Origin: an uncultured Bacteroidota bacterium
GTDB taxonomy: Bacteria; Bacteroidota; Bacteroidia; Chitinophagales; LD1
Reading direction: 5' to 3'
DNA length: 57,755 bases
Assembly (NCBI GenBank): GCA_903861145.1
Contig: CAIOTH010000128.1
Span: 1-57,755, forward strand
Positions 25,487 to 34,672 of this stretch are shown here, in pieces (position 1 is the stretch's first letter; every line of letters begins with the position of its first letter). The notes under the pieces were generated by a model that was not told the DNA's origin, made no database searches, and saw only the letters and a list, made by a program, of their open reading frames with translations. Made by a program: the position numbers and the translations under genes.

Positions 25487-26302
25487 TTATGACGTACCCG
25501 GCGTATCAAATAACTCCTCATTTTTCGGCTCCCATAATTCAATTTTGTTTCCTTCGGGGTCCATTATCCATCCAAATTTTCCGTAATCTTAACTCTCGGT
25601 TTTTTCGAACACATAAACTCCGTCTTCCTTTAATCGTTGTAACATCACATTAAGGTTGTTAACCCTAAAGTTGAACATATAATCTTTCACTGACGGAGCA
25701 AAGTAATCTGACGTAGCCTTAAAAGCGGAGAACGTAAGGCTGCCAATATGCTCCTTATTATCGCGTTGCCTGAACCGGAAGGTAGTATACTCGTTATCGC
25801 CAAAACGGGTACCCAGATGTTTGTCGTACCACGTGCAAAGCGCCTTAGGGTCGGCTGATTTAAAGAAAACGCCACCAATACCGTTTATTTTGCCCTCTTC
25901 ACCCACCGCGGTGGCGTAGCGGTTGATAATTTGTGCCGGTAACATTGTATCTGCGTACACCTGCCAAAGAGCGACTTTATTATCGCGCACAACTGCTTTC
26001 CAGGCAGCGGGTATTCTAAAGAAGGCTTTGTCTCCCTCCGCTTTCAAATTGTTGTAAGTGCCTTGCGCAAAACCAAAAATTGCAAACTCGTTACCGCTGC
26101 GCAGTATTTTTTCGGCTTCAATATTGTAATCCGGAAACCAATCAAAATAAAACATCCAACCTACCAGCATTTTGCCTTTGCCATTTACTGCGTTGTTTTG
26201 TGCATCTATAAAAGTGTGGTCATCAGTCATTAAAGCTGATAACTCATCCATGTCGTGCTCATTAATTGCGTAAATAAACTGGCGCAATATCTCTTTCTCC
26301 AT
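25487..26302 (-). pseudogene. SnoaL-like + VOC (glyoxalase-like) fusion interrupted by an in-frame stop
   Basis: Residues 1-125 form a SnoaL/NTF2-like domain (LRQFIYAINEHDMDELSALMTDD), and residues 135-237 most of a VOC/glyoxalase domain (GIGGVFFKSADPKALCTWYDKHLG, then SLTFSAFKATSDYF). Translation stops at TAA 25591-25589, after FEKTES. Without any frame change, the sequence downstream of the stop reads DYGKFGWIMDPEGNKIELWE and continues to a second TAA at 25489-25487. That is the canonical VOC C-terminus, including its metal-binding Glu. A single substitution (for example GAA or CAA to TAA) therefore removes the last strand. This is a recent nonsense mutation, a sequencing error or readthrough. 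The truncated protein probably lacks a complete metal site. Confidence 0.8.
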
Positions 26303-26350
26303 GCTGCTAATAAATCGTTAAATGTGTTTTTGTATTGGTTATGTGGTTCT

Positions 26351-27982
26351 TCAATCTCTACAGATCCATTTTAAATTAACCTGCCCGCTACTTGATTGAA
26401 TTTGCACAATATACATACCGGCTGCCAATTTAGGAGCGGTTAGATTGATCATATTGATACCCGTTGTAACCTGCCCTTGGCTGGAAAACAATTCGTTACC
26501 TGCAAGGTCGATTAACCTAATGTTGAGGTTCTCTGTTTGTTCACTTGTTAGCCTTATATAAAACTGCTCGCCGTTACCAGGGTTTGGAAAGAGCATGACC
26601 CCGGATAATGACATGCCCGGATTGATAATACCTGTTGTTACGGTATCTTTAGCAAGTGTATCGATAAAGCTTTGCGCGTAAATGCCGCTTGTATTGTTGC
26701 GGTCATCTTCCCAAACCAAAACAGCCTGGTAGTCTTTATACAGTCCTAACGATGGATTAAGCTTACTGCTGGTTTGCGTGCATGCGTAACGTTGCCAAAT
26801 TTTATTACCGGTAAAATCAATTTTATCGGCTTTGATTTGGCTGCTATCATTTAGATACATATAAACCAAGCCATCGTTTTCGAGAACAATTCCACCATCG
26901 GTTTGCCCTGAATCAAGAGGTTCTGTTTCAATGCCAGATGCTGTAAATTTCGGATTTCCGGCACTGTCGATTTTCTGGACCTTAACGCCATAATATGTCT
27001 GGTTCAGATCGGTTTCGGATTCGATAACATACAGGTTTTTTTGTGCAGGTGCGTATGCTATTCCTGTTACAAATTTCAGCACTGAGGCATCGGTAGAAAC
27101 ATCCAATCCGTCCGTTCCCCACAAAGTATCACCCGCATTGCTAACGTGTTGTGCAAATCCATCCTGGTTAACATTGGTATAAGAAGTAAAAGCCGTGAAA
27201 AAACCATCGCGGCCATCGGATGAACAGAGAATAGCCTCCCAAACAACTGCGGTTTGGCTCGAAACCTGTGTTGGGTTGGTCCATTTTTGAGCACCGGTGC
27301 TATCGTACCGCATTGCGTACAAAGTACCGTATTGAAAATTATTGCCAGCCAGAAAATATTCAAGAATAAAATCTTCGGAGCTGGTATTGACGAGGCCCAT
27401 GTTTTCAACCTTGGTTGGCAGGGTATCGGGTTTAGCCCATGATAATGTGCCATTAGCGGTTAGCCTCCAAATTAATCCACCTCCCCGTGCTGCAACTATA
27501 ATATTGTTTTGCGGGGTAACACAAAGCACCGGGCTAAGTGCCGCACCCAAGGCAATTCCATTTGCACCCCAAAGTGCTGTGCCCGATGGCGATATTTTGG
27601 TAACAAATACCGTATCGGTATAACTTGCAGTATCAATAAACTGCGCACCCAATATAGCATTGCCATCATTATCTATTTTTAAATCGTATAGGCTAACTGA
27701 TGTGCCGGATGGCTTGGTGCATGCAGCTACCCCGTCGGCTCCCCACAACTTTACACCGGCCGTATCAAGTAACTGAAGAAATAAAGTGTATTGCGCATTA
27801 GAGTCGGGCCAATAGTATGAAACATAGGTAAAGCCATTGTTCATAGTAGCGGTCATGGGCGTAACGCTTCCGCTTAAAACACTTACCGGCGTGTTTTGCA
27901 TTAAGTTGTTGGTCCATTGGGCCGTTGCGGTTGTAACGGCAAACAGAACTGCACAAGCAAGTAGGTATAATTTATTTTTCAT
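26351..27982 (-). CDS. T9SS-sorted secreted protein with beta-propeller-like repeats
   Basis: 543 residues with a signal peptide (LYLLACAVLFAVTTATAQ). Repeats of the form LWGADGVA...DNDGNAILGAQFID...VTKISPSGTALWGANG recur every ~50 residues, the pattern of delta-60/SBBP-type propeller blades. The C-terminal type A sorting domain reads VMLFPNPGNGEQFYI, ending AAGMYIVQIQS. It is surface-attached or released; no enzymatic residues are recognised. It lies between the SnoaL-VOC gene and rsmI on the same strand, with separate spacing (44-48 bp). Confidence 0.82.
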   Translation of the reverse strand: MKNKLYLLACAVLFAVTTATAQWTNNLMQNTPVSVLSGSVTPMTATMNNGFTYVSYYWPDSNAQYTLFLQLLDTAGVKLWGADGVAACTKPSGTSVSLYDLKIDNDGNAILGAQFIDTASYTDTVFVTKISPSGTALWGANGIALGAALSPVLCVTPQNNIIVAARGGGLIWRLTANGTLSWAKPDTLPTKVENMGLVNTSSEDFILEYFLAGNNFQYGTLYAMRYDSTGAQKWTNPTQVSSQTAVVWEAILCSSDGRDGFFTAFTSYTNVNQDGFAQHVSNAGDTLWGTDGLDVSTDASVLKFVTGIAYAPAQKNLYVIESETDLNQTYYGVKVQKIDSAGNPKFTASGIETEPLDSGQTDGGIVLENDGLVYMYLNDSSQIKADKIDFTGNKIWQRYACTQTSSKLNPSLGLYKDYQAVLVWEDDRNNTSGIYAQSFIDTLAKDTVTTGIINPGMSLSGVMLFPNPGNGEQFYIRLTSEQTENLNIRLIDLAGNELFSSQGQVTTGINMINLTAPKLAAGMYIVQIQSSSGQVNLKWICRD

Positions 27983-28026
27983 AGAATAAATTTGTGACTA
28001 ACAATATAGTAAAAATTGAAGTTACG

Positions 28027-28698
28027 CTAGACTATACCTGCAATCACCACCACAAACTCCCCGCGTGGTTCCTTTTTTGTAAAGTGAGCAATTAACTCAT
28101 CGGCGGTGCCCCGAACGGTTTCTTCAAACATTTTTGAAATTTCGCGCGAAGCGGATATTTGACGTTCTATACCTATATGTAGCTTGAGCTCTTCCAGTAG
28201 CTTGAGAACTCTAAACGGTGACTCATAAACAATTTGGGTACGTGGCTCTGCAGCAATTTGCTTCAGTTTGGTTTGCCGGCCTTTTTTGTGCGGGAGAAAT
28301 CCAATAAAGACAAACTCATCGGTAGCAAAGCCTGAATTAATGAGCGCCGGCACAAAAGCCGTTGCACCCGGAAGGCATTCGACAGTAGTTCCTTCTTTTA
28401 CGCAGGCTGCAATAAGTATATGGCCGGGGTCCGAAATGCCGGGCGTGCCACCATCACTGACCAACGCAACATTTTGGCCTGAGCGAAGTCGTTCTGTAAC
28501 GGCCTCAACCATTTTGTGCTCGTTAAATTTATGATAGGAGATAAGCTGCTTTTGAATTGTAAAATGACCGAGCAGTTTTTTTGTTTGGCGGGTATCTTCG
28601 GCCAAAATAATATCTACCTCTTTCAAAACTTTCAAAGCCCTGAGGGTTATATCTTCCAGGTTGCCTACCGGTGTGGGTACAATGAAAAGTTTGGCCAT
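28027..28698 (-). CDS. rsmI: 16S rRNA (cytidine1402-2'-O)-methyltransferase
   Basis: 223 residues. A tetrapyrrole-methylase fold with RsmI hallmarks: VPTPVGNLEDITLRAL, AEDTRQTKKLLGHF, NVALVSDGGTPGISDPG, and the CLPGATAFVPALINSGF loop. It uses SAM to 2'-O-methylate C1402 in the ribosomal P-site. The length is slightly short of E. coli RsmI (which has an extra C-terminal HTH) but typical for this phylum. It is transcribed in the same direction as purS, 99 bp upstream, separated by an inverted-repeat element. Confidence 0.95.
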   Translation of the reverse strand: MAKLFIVPTPVGNLEDITLRALKVLKEVDIILAEDTRQTKKLLGHFTIQKQLISYHKFNEHKMVEAVTERLRSGQNVALVSDGGTPGISDPGHILIAACVKEGTTVECLPGATAFVPALINSGFATDEFVFIGFLPHKKGRQTKLKQIAAEPRTQIVYESPFRVLKLLEELKLHIGIERQISASREISKMFEETVRGTADELIAHFTKKEPRGEFVVVIAGIV

Positions 28699-28701
28699 TT
28701 T

Positions 28702-28800
28702 TAGTATTTAGTAGCAAGTGTTAAGTATAAAGACATGAGGTTTAGCTAATGCCCGTAATCCAGCATTATCTAAATACTTATGTCTAACTACTTAATACTA
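28702..28800. repeat. Intergenic inverted-repeat element
   Basis: Arms TAGTATTTAGTAG (28702-28714) and CTACTTAATACTA (28788-28800) match at 12 of 13 positions. Inner AGACAT/ATGTCT segments extend the pairing. The right arm overlaps the purS stop codon. It looks like a dispersed palindromic element and may act as a purS terminator or 3' stabiliser. Confidence 0.5.
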
Positions 28801-29046
28801 TTCAGCAACAACTTCAAACTTATATCCTTCCATAATAGGATTGGCCAAAAGTTTCTTGCAGGCATTGTCAACCTGCGCATGCGCCGCTTCTTTCGATTCA
28901 GCCGAAAGCCTGATAGTAATGTGTTTGCCAATGCGCACATCTTTAACATCAAAATTCAGTTTATCTAAACTGTGCTCAACTGCTTTGCCTTGAGGGTCTA
29001 ACAATTCTTTCAAAGGCATTACATCTATTTCAGCTTTAAAGTTCAT
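28798..29046 (-). CDS. purS: Phosphoribosylformylglycinamidine synthase subunit PurS
   Basis: 82 residues, exactly the PurS size: MNFKAEIDVMPLKELLDPQG, then VEHSLDKLNFDVKDVRIGKHITI. PurS dimers form the ammonia-channelling bridge between PurQ (glutaminase) and PurL (synthase) in step 4 of de novo purine synthesis. purQ and purL are not in the window, so the complex is encoded in pieces. The gene lies 41 bp downstream of pssA on the same strand. Confidence 0.93.
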   Translation of the reverse strand: MNFKAEIDVMPLKELLDPQGKAVEHSLDKLNFDVKDVRIGKHITIRLSAESKEAAHAQVDNACKKLLANPIMEGYKFEVVAE

Positions 29047-29087
29047 AGGTTATGGTATTATGATAGTTTAATAATTGGTATCTTAAT

Positions 29088-29837
29088 TTATTTCGCCTTT
29101 CCGCTTTCAAGCGCTTGTTTTACAATGGAAACAAGCACATATAAAATTACGATAAGCGATATAGCCGCGAATTTAAGTGTTGCCAGTAAAACAACTGAAA
29201 GAATTATAAACAGGTAAGTAATTTCATTTCCCTTCCAGCCAAACGATTTAAACTTAAATGCAAACATGGGTATCTCCGAAACCATGAGCGCGGAAATCGT
29301 TAATGTAATGGCGTACAGCACTATTTTATCAAAAATGATTGGTGCCAAACCAAAGCTGTTATTTAAAAACATCAGCAACGCGCCAATAATGAAAATAGTG
29401 GCAGCAGGTGTGGCAAGGCCTAAAAAACTATCGCTTTGGCGGGTATCAACATTAAACTTACCCAATCGTAGCGCGGCAAAAAGTGTAACCAGGAAAGCAG
29501 GCGAGGAGTATAGATAAATTTTAGCCGTGCTGTAAAACTCGCTATCTGAAGAATATTTTTGAAACAGCAACTGAAATAATACCAAGCCGGGAACCAAACC
29601 AAAACTCACTACATCGGCCAGCGAATCGAGCTGCTTGCCAATATCGGAGGCACTTTTAAAGTAGCGTGCAGCAAAGCCATCAAAAAAATCGGCTACCAGC
29701 GAAACCGCAACACAGTAGGGCACCAGTTCGATATGGTAGTTAAAAATGAAAACCACCGCCATGCAGCCCGAAAACAGGTTTATTAATGTAAGTATGTTGG
29801 GAACGCTTAGAAGAGAGAAGAAATCCATGAGATTCAA
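29088..29837 (-). CDS. pssA: CDP-diacylglycerol-serine O-phosphatidyltransferase
   Basis: 249 residues and a hydrophobic multi-helix membrane protein. The CDP-alcohol phosphotransferase signature DG-x2-AR-x8-G-x3-D-x3-D appears as DGFAARY...GKQLDSLAD (residues about 53-77). It condenses serine with CDP-diacylglycerol to phosphatidylserine, the precursor of phosphatidylethanolamine, at the inner membrane. At least six hydrophobic segments are visible, and the length is normal for PssA of Gram-negatives with the short form. It is upstream of purS in a probable shared transcript. Confidence 0.93.
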   Translation of the reverse strand: MNLMDFFSLLSVPNILTLINLFSGCMAVVFIFNYHIELVPYCVAVSLVADFFDGFAARYFKSASDIGKQLDSLADVVSFGLVPGLVLFQLLFQKYSSDSEFYSTAKIYLYSSPAFLVTLFAALRLGKFNVDTRQSDSFLGLATPAATIFIIGALLMFLNNSFGLAPIIFDKIVLYAITLTISALMVSEIPMFAFKFKSFGWKGNEITYLFIILSVVLLATLKFAAISLIVILYVLVSIVKQALESGKAK

Positions 29838-29877
29838 AATTTATGCCTATAATACTGAGACGGAAAATATTGCGTCT

Positions 29878-31167
29878 CTATGCGTTCATTAACTCTTCAA
29901 TTTCTTCCGCCTCTATTGGTATGTTGGCCATCAGATCAATAGGTTTTCCGCTGGTAACCAAAATATTGTTTTCAATACGGATACCCATTTTTTCTTCGCG
30001 GATATAAATACCGGGCTCACAGGTTAATACTGCACCGGCACGTAGTTTTTCAAAACGGTTGCCAAGGTCATGCACATCGAGCCCCAAAAAGTGGCAGGTT
30101 CCGTGTGGAAAATACTTTTTGTAAAGCGGTGCATTTGGGTCTTGCTTCCGCACTTCGGCGGTGCGCAGTAACCTCAATTGAATTAATTCGGCCTCCATTA
30201 ACTTACCGGCTTCAATATTTATTTCGTTCAGCACAACGCCTGGTTTCATCATTTCTTTTACTGCCCTATGCACCCGTAAAACTGCGTTGTAAACGTTTTT
30301 CTGGCGCTTGGTAAATTTGCCGCTTACCGGCACTGTGCGGGTTAAATCGGCATTGTAGTTGGCATACTCGGCAGCAGTATCCATCAATAGCAAGTCGCCC
30401 TCTTTGCATTGCGCATCGTTGCTGACGTAATGCAGCACACAAGCGTTTTCGCCGGTGGCAATAATGGGTTCATAAGCATGGCCGGTTCCGCGGTTGCTTA
30501 TATATTCATGTATAAGTGCTGCTTCAACTTCATATTCCCAAACGCCGGGCTTAATGGTTTTAAGCGTGCGCATAAATCCCTTTTTGGTAATGTCGATTGC
30601 ACGGTTTAAAAGAGCAACTTCATAATTGCTTTTAGCTACGCGAAGGTGATGCATAATAGGCGCCGATCTTTCATATTTATGCAGCGGGAAATCATTTATC
30701 ACTTTGCGGGCAAACTTAACCTCGGTAGCCTCGCTCATGCCAACACTTCTGTCATGCTCGTTGGTATTTAGGTACACGTTTTCGGCGTAGTGCATAAGCA
30801 TGTTAAAAATAGCATCAAACTGGTCGTTCCACATTACATTTTGAATGCCGCTGGTACGTTGTGCGCTTTCAATGCTATGTTTTTTGCCTTCCCACCACAT
30901 CAGGTAGTCGTTAGTTTTTCTTGTAAAAAGAACTTCCTGGTACTTAGCTTCAGGTGCATCAGGGAAAAGAATTAAGAAAGTCTCCTCCTGGTCAATGCCG
31001 GTAAGGTAAAAGAGGTCGGGGTTTTGGCGCCACTTATATGCAGAATCGGCACTGCGGGTAATAATATCATTTGAAACAAAAACTGCCAGCGAGTTCTTTT
31101 TCATTTGTTTAGAAAAATTCTTGCGGTTCAGCTTAAATAAGTCGGCATTAATAGAATCGTAGCGCAT
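29878..31167 (-). CDS. Aminopeptidase P family (Xaa-Pro aminopeptidase)
   Basis: About 429 residues from the chosen Met at 31167 (MRYDSINADLF). An in-frame ATG at 31233 would add 22 atypical residues, and a TACTTTCG promoter-like box lies within that extension. The N-terminal creatinase-like domain holds NSLAVFVSNDIITRSADS. The pita-bread metallopeptidase domain carries the dinuclear metal ligands: LLMDTAAEYANYNADLTRT (two Asp), HGTCHFLGLDVHD (His), TCEPGIYI (Glu) and IRIENNILVT (Glu). It removes N-terminal residues preceding proline. It is cytosolic. Confidence 0.92.
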   Translation of the reverse strand: MRYDSINADLFKLNRKNFSKQMKKNSLAVFVSNDIITRSADSAYKWRQNPDLFYLTGIDQEETFLILFPDAPEAKYQEVLFTRKTNDYLMWWEGKKHSIESAQRTSGIQNVMWNDQFDAIFNMLMHYAENVYLNTNEHDRSVGMSEATEVKFARKVINDFPLHKYERSAPIMHHLRVAKSNYEVALLNRAIDITKKGFMRTLKTIKPGVWEYEVEAALIHEYISNRGTGHAYEPIIATGENACVLHYVSNDAQCKEGDLLLMDTAAEYANYNADLTRTVPVSGKFTKRQKNVYNAVLRVHRAVKEMMKPGVVLNEINIEAGKLMEAELIQLRLLRTAEVRKQDPNAPLYKKYFPHGTCHFLGLDVHDLGNRFEKLRAGAVLTCEPGIYIREEKMGIRIENNILVTSGKPIDLMANIPIEAEEIEELMNA

Positions 31168-31362
31168 ATACACTAATCTGTTTTGGGCGAAAGTAAATAA
31201 AATTGAGAGACGGAATAGAACGGGTGTTCGCATAATGTCCTTTGATAACGGTAATTAAAAATTGCAATCGTATTATGATAAGTGTTTATGGCATTTGATG
31301 CAAGATGCTTTTAACAAGGTTTTAGGCTCAAAAAGAGGTGTATATAATATGATACATGGGTG

Positions 31363-31398
31363 GTTGATTATTATGATGTTTATCATAATAAAATCAAC
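31363..31398. repeat. Long hairpin upstream of pckA
   Basis: GTTGAT+TATTATGAT, loop GTTT, ATCATAATA+AA+ATCAAC: 15 paired bases with a 2-nt bulge. TATTATGATAA also occurs at 31271-31281, as a perfect inverted partner of 31380-31390. It may be a small dispersed palindrome or an RNA structure. Confidence 0.6.
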
Positions 31399-31478
31399 TT
31401 TCCCCATAGATAAAACGTTAAGTATTGCAATGTGGGTTAGCATTAGCATAATTTCCTTTTTTTCCTGTTAGAATCTCT

Positions 31479-31486
31479 TAGATTTG
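31479..31486 (+). promoter_or_regulatory. Bacteroidota -7 box of pckA
   Basis: TAGATTTG matches the TAnnTTTG -7 consensus of Bacteroidota, 33 bp before the chosen pckA ATG. A T/C-rich stretch sits where the -33 element is expected. Confidence 0.5.
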
Positions 31487-31519
31487 CCCCCACAAAATTC
31501 TGCAACAAAACTAGCTGGT

Positions 31520-33133
31520 ATGAACGTAGTAGGCTTCAAAAATCCTAAAGCAAATCTGGAAACGATTGGAATAAAAAATACAAGAACCCAGTATTGGAAT
31601 TTAAATGCTGAGGAGCTGATTGAGGAAACGATTAAAAGAGGGCAAGGAGTTTTAAGTGATACCGGAGCGCTTGCTATTGATACCGGAGAATTTACAGGCC
31701 GCTCGCCTAAGGACAAATTCATTGTAAAAGATGACAATACAAAAGACTCGGTAGATTGGGGTGGATTTAATAACTCTATTTCGGCCGAAACCTTCGATAA
31801 ACTTTATGATAAGGTTACTGCTTACTTGCAAGGAAACGACATTTTTGTGCGCGATTGTTACGCATGTGCCGATGATACTTACCGTTTAAATGTACGTGTT
31901 ATTACTGAGGCACCGTGGGCGAACCTTTTTGCTTACAACATGTTTCTGCGTCCTGAAAAATCGGAGTTGAGCGCTATGGAGCCTGATTGGTTGGTATTAC
32001 AGGCACCAGGCTTACTATGTATGGGTGCTGAAGATGGAATCCGCCAACACAATTTCTCTATCCTGAACTTTACTAAGAAGATTGCCATCATTGGCGGCTC
32101 TGCTTATACCGGCGAGATAAAGAAGGGCATTTTTACCGTGTTGAATTACGTGTTGCCGCACGAAAAGAAAGTGTTGGCAATGCACTGCTCGGCTAACGTA
32201 GGTAAAGATGGCGATGTTGCTTTGTTTTTTGGCCTTAGCGGAACCGGCAAAACAACTTTATCGGCCGACCCTAACCGTCCGCTGATTGGTGATGATGAGC
32301 ATGGCTGGATAGGCAATTCAGTTTTCAACTTTGAAGGTGGTTGTTATGCAAAAACTATTGACTTATCAGCTGAGAAGGAACCGGATATTTACAAGGCTAT
32401 TCGTCACGGTGCGATTTTAGAGAACATTGGGTTTCACGAAGGTACCCGTACTGTAGATTTTGCCTACAAGAATAAAACTGAAAACACACGCGTATCGTAT
32501 CCTATCCATTATATCGAAAACGCTTTGAAAAAATCGGTAGGTGGTGGACCGAAGAATATCTTTTTCCTTACTTACGATGCTTTTGGTGTGTTGCCTCCTA
32601 TTTCAAGGTTGAACGTTGGGCAAGCCATGTATTTCTTCCTTTCAGGCTTTACCTCGAAGGTTGCAGGTACCGAAGCTGGTGTTACTGAACCTCAAACTAC
32701 TTTCTCTACTTGCTTTGGTGCGCCTTTTTTACCGCTGCACCCTACTAAATATGCATCATTACTAGGTGAAAAATTACGCAACTCTGATATTCGCGTTTGG
32801 TTATTGAACACCGGTTATACTGCCGGCCCTTACGGTGTTGGTAAGCGTATGAGTTTGCCAAACACACGTGCTATTATTACTGAAGCTCTAAGCGGCGCTT
32901 TAGATAAAGTTGAATACGAAACACATCCGGTGTTTGGCGTATCAATGCCAAAAACATGTGCTAATGTGCCTGCATCCATTTTAAACCCGCGCAATACATG
33001 GGCTGATAAGGCTGCTTATGATGCTAAGGCCAACGAACTTGCACTGGCATTTAACAAAAACTTTGAAAAGTTTGCGGCAAAAGCTGAAGAGGAAATTCTG
33101 AACGCGGCGCCCAAGGCTTTACATGCAGTTTAA
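31520..33133 (+). CDS. pckA: Phosphoenolpyruvate carboxykinase (ATP)
   Basis: 537 residues from the ATG at 31520. A TTG 12 codons upstream sits right on the promoter box and is rejected. It interconverts oxaloacetate + ATP and PEP + CO2 + ADP. Signatures: DTGEFTGRSPKDKFIV, the IIGGSAYTGEIKKG segment, kinase-1a loop FFGLSGTGKTTLSADP, kinase-2 LIGDDEHGW, and FEGGCYAKTI. The P-loop type identifies the ATP-dependent enzyme rather than the GTP form. With pyruvate carboxylase in this window it forms the pyruvate-to-PEP bypass of gluconeogenesis. Confidence 0.97.
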   Translation: MNVVGFKNPKANLETIGIKNTRTQYWNLNAEELIEETIKRGQGVLSDTGALAIDTGEFTGRSPKDKFIVKDDNTKDSVDWGGFNNSISAETFDKLYDKVTAYLQGNDIFVRDCYACADDTYRLNVRVITEAPWANLFAYNMFLRPEKSELSAMEPDWLVLQAPGLLCMGAEDGIRQHNFSILNFTKKIAIIGGSAYTGEIKKGIFTVLNYVLPHEKKVLAMHCSANVGKDGDVALFFGLSGTGKTTLSADPNRPLIGDDEHGWIGNSVFNFEGGCYAKTIDLSAEKEPDIYKAIRHGAILENIGFHEGTRTVDFAYKNKTENTRVSYPIHYIENALKKSVGGGPKNIFFLTYDAFGVLPPISRLNVGQAMYFFLSGFTSKVAGTEAGVTEPQTTFSTCFGAPFLPLHPTKYASLLGEKLRNSDIRVWLLNTGYTAGPYGVGKRMSLPNTRAIITEALSGALDKVEYETHPVFGVSMPKTCANVPASILNPRNTWADKAAYDAKANELALAFNKNFEKFAAKAEEEILNAAPKALHAV

Positions 33134-33160
33134 ATATTATAACCACTTATAATTGTAACA

Positions 33161-33786
33161 ATGAAAAATGCTTTCATCGCTGTACTCATGTTATTGAGCA
33201 TGGCCTCCTTTGCACAAAATTTTGAGGGCGAGATTGTTTATGCCAATACCTACAAAAGTAAAAGCGTAATGGCCAGCGATGAGCAAATTGCCAGTATGAT
33301 GGGCTCAAAACAGAGCTACTTTATGAAGGGGGCTGAATATAAATCGGTAATGAATGGTAAGTTAATTGAGTGGCAGTTATATATTAGTAAAGAAAATAAA
33401 CTTTACAATAAAATGAGTTCGAAAGAAACCGTTTATTGGAACGATGCTTCAAAAATGAAGATGAAGTTTTGAAATCGGAATTGCACAAAGCGGTAACAAC
33501 CATTTTAGGTTATAAGTGCGATGAACTTGTTTTAACCTGCAAAAGCGGTACACAGAAATACTACTTCAACACAAAGCTGGGTATTGATGCGAAGCTATTT
33601 GTGAATCACAAATACGGTAATTGGTATGACTATGTGAAGCAAGCCAATGCGGTGCCTTTAAAAATGGTTATTGATACAGAGCAATTTTCGATGGAGAGCA
33701 CAGCTACCGAAATAAAACCCGGTAAGTTGGATTATAAAGTGTTTACCCTTGCTCCGGGAACTAAGACAGAGAAAAGTCCGTTTTAA
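33161..33786 (+). pseudogene. Secreted protein (DUF4412-like) split by a frameshift
   Basis: The first frame (33161-33472) gives a signal peptide (FIAVLMLLSMASFAQ) and the N-terminal half, ending in DASKMKMKF-stop. The second frame (codons in phase with 33436) carries the rest: NEDEVLKSELHKAV, ILGYKCDELVL, YYFNTKLGID, PLKMVIDT. Adding one A to the A5 run at 33451-33455 restores a continuous DASKNEDEVLK reading, so one base has been lost there. The joined protein (~208 residues) resembles outer-membrane/periplasmic beta-sandwich proteins of the DUF4412/LolA-like type. This is a real pseudogene, a homopolymer error or, less likely, programmed slippage. Confidence 0.8.
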
Positions 33787-33790
33787 TCTC

Positions 33791-34672
33791 CTACCAGGTC
33801 AACTCCATCAACAAAGCATAATGGTCTGACAAATCCTCATGGTCTGACCGCCAGCGTTGGCAGTATTGCTTAATAGTGCGCTCCATTTTTTGTGGTTGAA
33901 CGCCATTGGGGCGATAAAAAATGTAATCAATAATGTCGCGGTACCCGGGTTCGAACCATTCCATGTCGTTATTCAAATGATCGTTGGTTACTTTCAGTTC
34001 GCCGGTAATGCGACCATCTTCGGCATCCAGGTTTGATACGAGAGCGTTGTAATATTTTGGATCGAGGTTAGAGGTGTTGTAATCACCTACGCAAAACTGA
34101 GGTATGCCGGGTTTTGCAAATTCTTTTACCAATTGGCCCATTTCCCGGTACTGGCTTGTTTTAAGATCTACCGAGCCGCCACCATTCATATGTGTGGCCG
34201 CTATTTGAAAGATATGCTTGCCGTCGTTCACTTCTACCAGCATCACTCCTTTGCGGGCCCAACAATCAAAATCGTTGCACTGGCTGTATTGCACGGTGCC
34301 TAATTGTTTAAGCGGGTACTTGCTACAAATTAACACGCCGCCGTTTATTTTAAAGCCCGGTTTTTTGTTGAGTGGCCCAACTATATAGGGATATTTTTCT
34401 TTTAACGCTTTGCACAATATTCTATCCGCCTTGCCATCAAAGGCTTCCTGAAAAACAACGATATCGGCATTTTCTTCAAGGATATATTTTGGAATGATAT
34501 GTGCGCGAACTATAGGATAATGATGCTGGCTTTTAATAATGCGAGGCAGCATTTTAATGTTGTATGAAAGGATGCGCAGGTTATTTTGTGCAGGGAGGCT
34601 ATTGTTTTCATTACCACCAGCCAGGCAAGTAAGGGAGCAAATAATTACTGCAGCAAACAGGAAGAATTTCAT
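33791..34672 (-). CDS. Secreted endonuclease/exonuclease/phosphatase-family hydrolase
   Basis: 293 residues with a signal peptide (FLFAAVIICSLTCLAG). EEP-fold motifs in order: LRILSYNIKMLPR, the Glu of VVFQEAFDG, AATHMNGGG, VGDYNTSNLD, DIIDYIFYRP and the final SDHYALL with its catalytic Asp-His pair. The substrate could be nucleic acid, sphingomyelin or another phosphodiester. The spacing of THMNG and the compact size resemble sphingomyelinase/phospholipase C-like members, but that is not decisive. It is probably exported to the periplasm or outside. Confidence 0.88.
   Translation of the reverse strand: MKFFLFAAVIICSLTCLAGGNENNSLPAQNNLRILSYNIKMLPRIIKSQHHYPIVRAHIIPKYILEENADIVVFQEAFDGKADRILCKALKEKYPYIVGPLNKKPGFKINGGVLICSKYPLKQLGTVQYSQCNDFDCWARKGVMLVEVNDGKHIFQIAATHMNGGGSVDLKTSQYREMGQLVKEFAKPGIPQFCVGDYNTSNLDPKYYNALVSNLDAEDGRITGELKVTNDHLNNDMEWFEPGYRDIIDYIFYRPNGVQPQKMERTIKQYCQRWRSDHEDLSDHYALLMELTW

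Larger units (their letters stand above)
31234..31519. other. Intergenic region upstream of pckA
   Basis: 286 bp between the divergent aminopeptidase and pckA genes. It contains a long hairpin (31363-31398), a separate copy of its arm (31271-31281) and a promoter-like box near pckA. An open frame at 31262-31471 starts with TTG and looks non-coding. Confidence 0.5.

Noticed and set aside
25444-25653. 69-codon + strand ORF after the PQQ-repeat protein
   Set aside because: Antisense to the conserved VOC C-terminus, which is clearly the coding strand.
31262-31471. 69-codon ORF with a hydrophobic segment, TTG start
   Set aside because: Runs through a large hairpin, begins with TTG and has no homology-like features; treated as non-coding.
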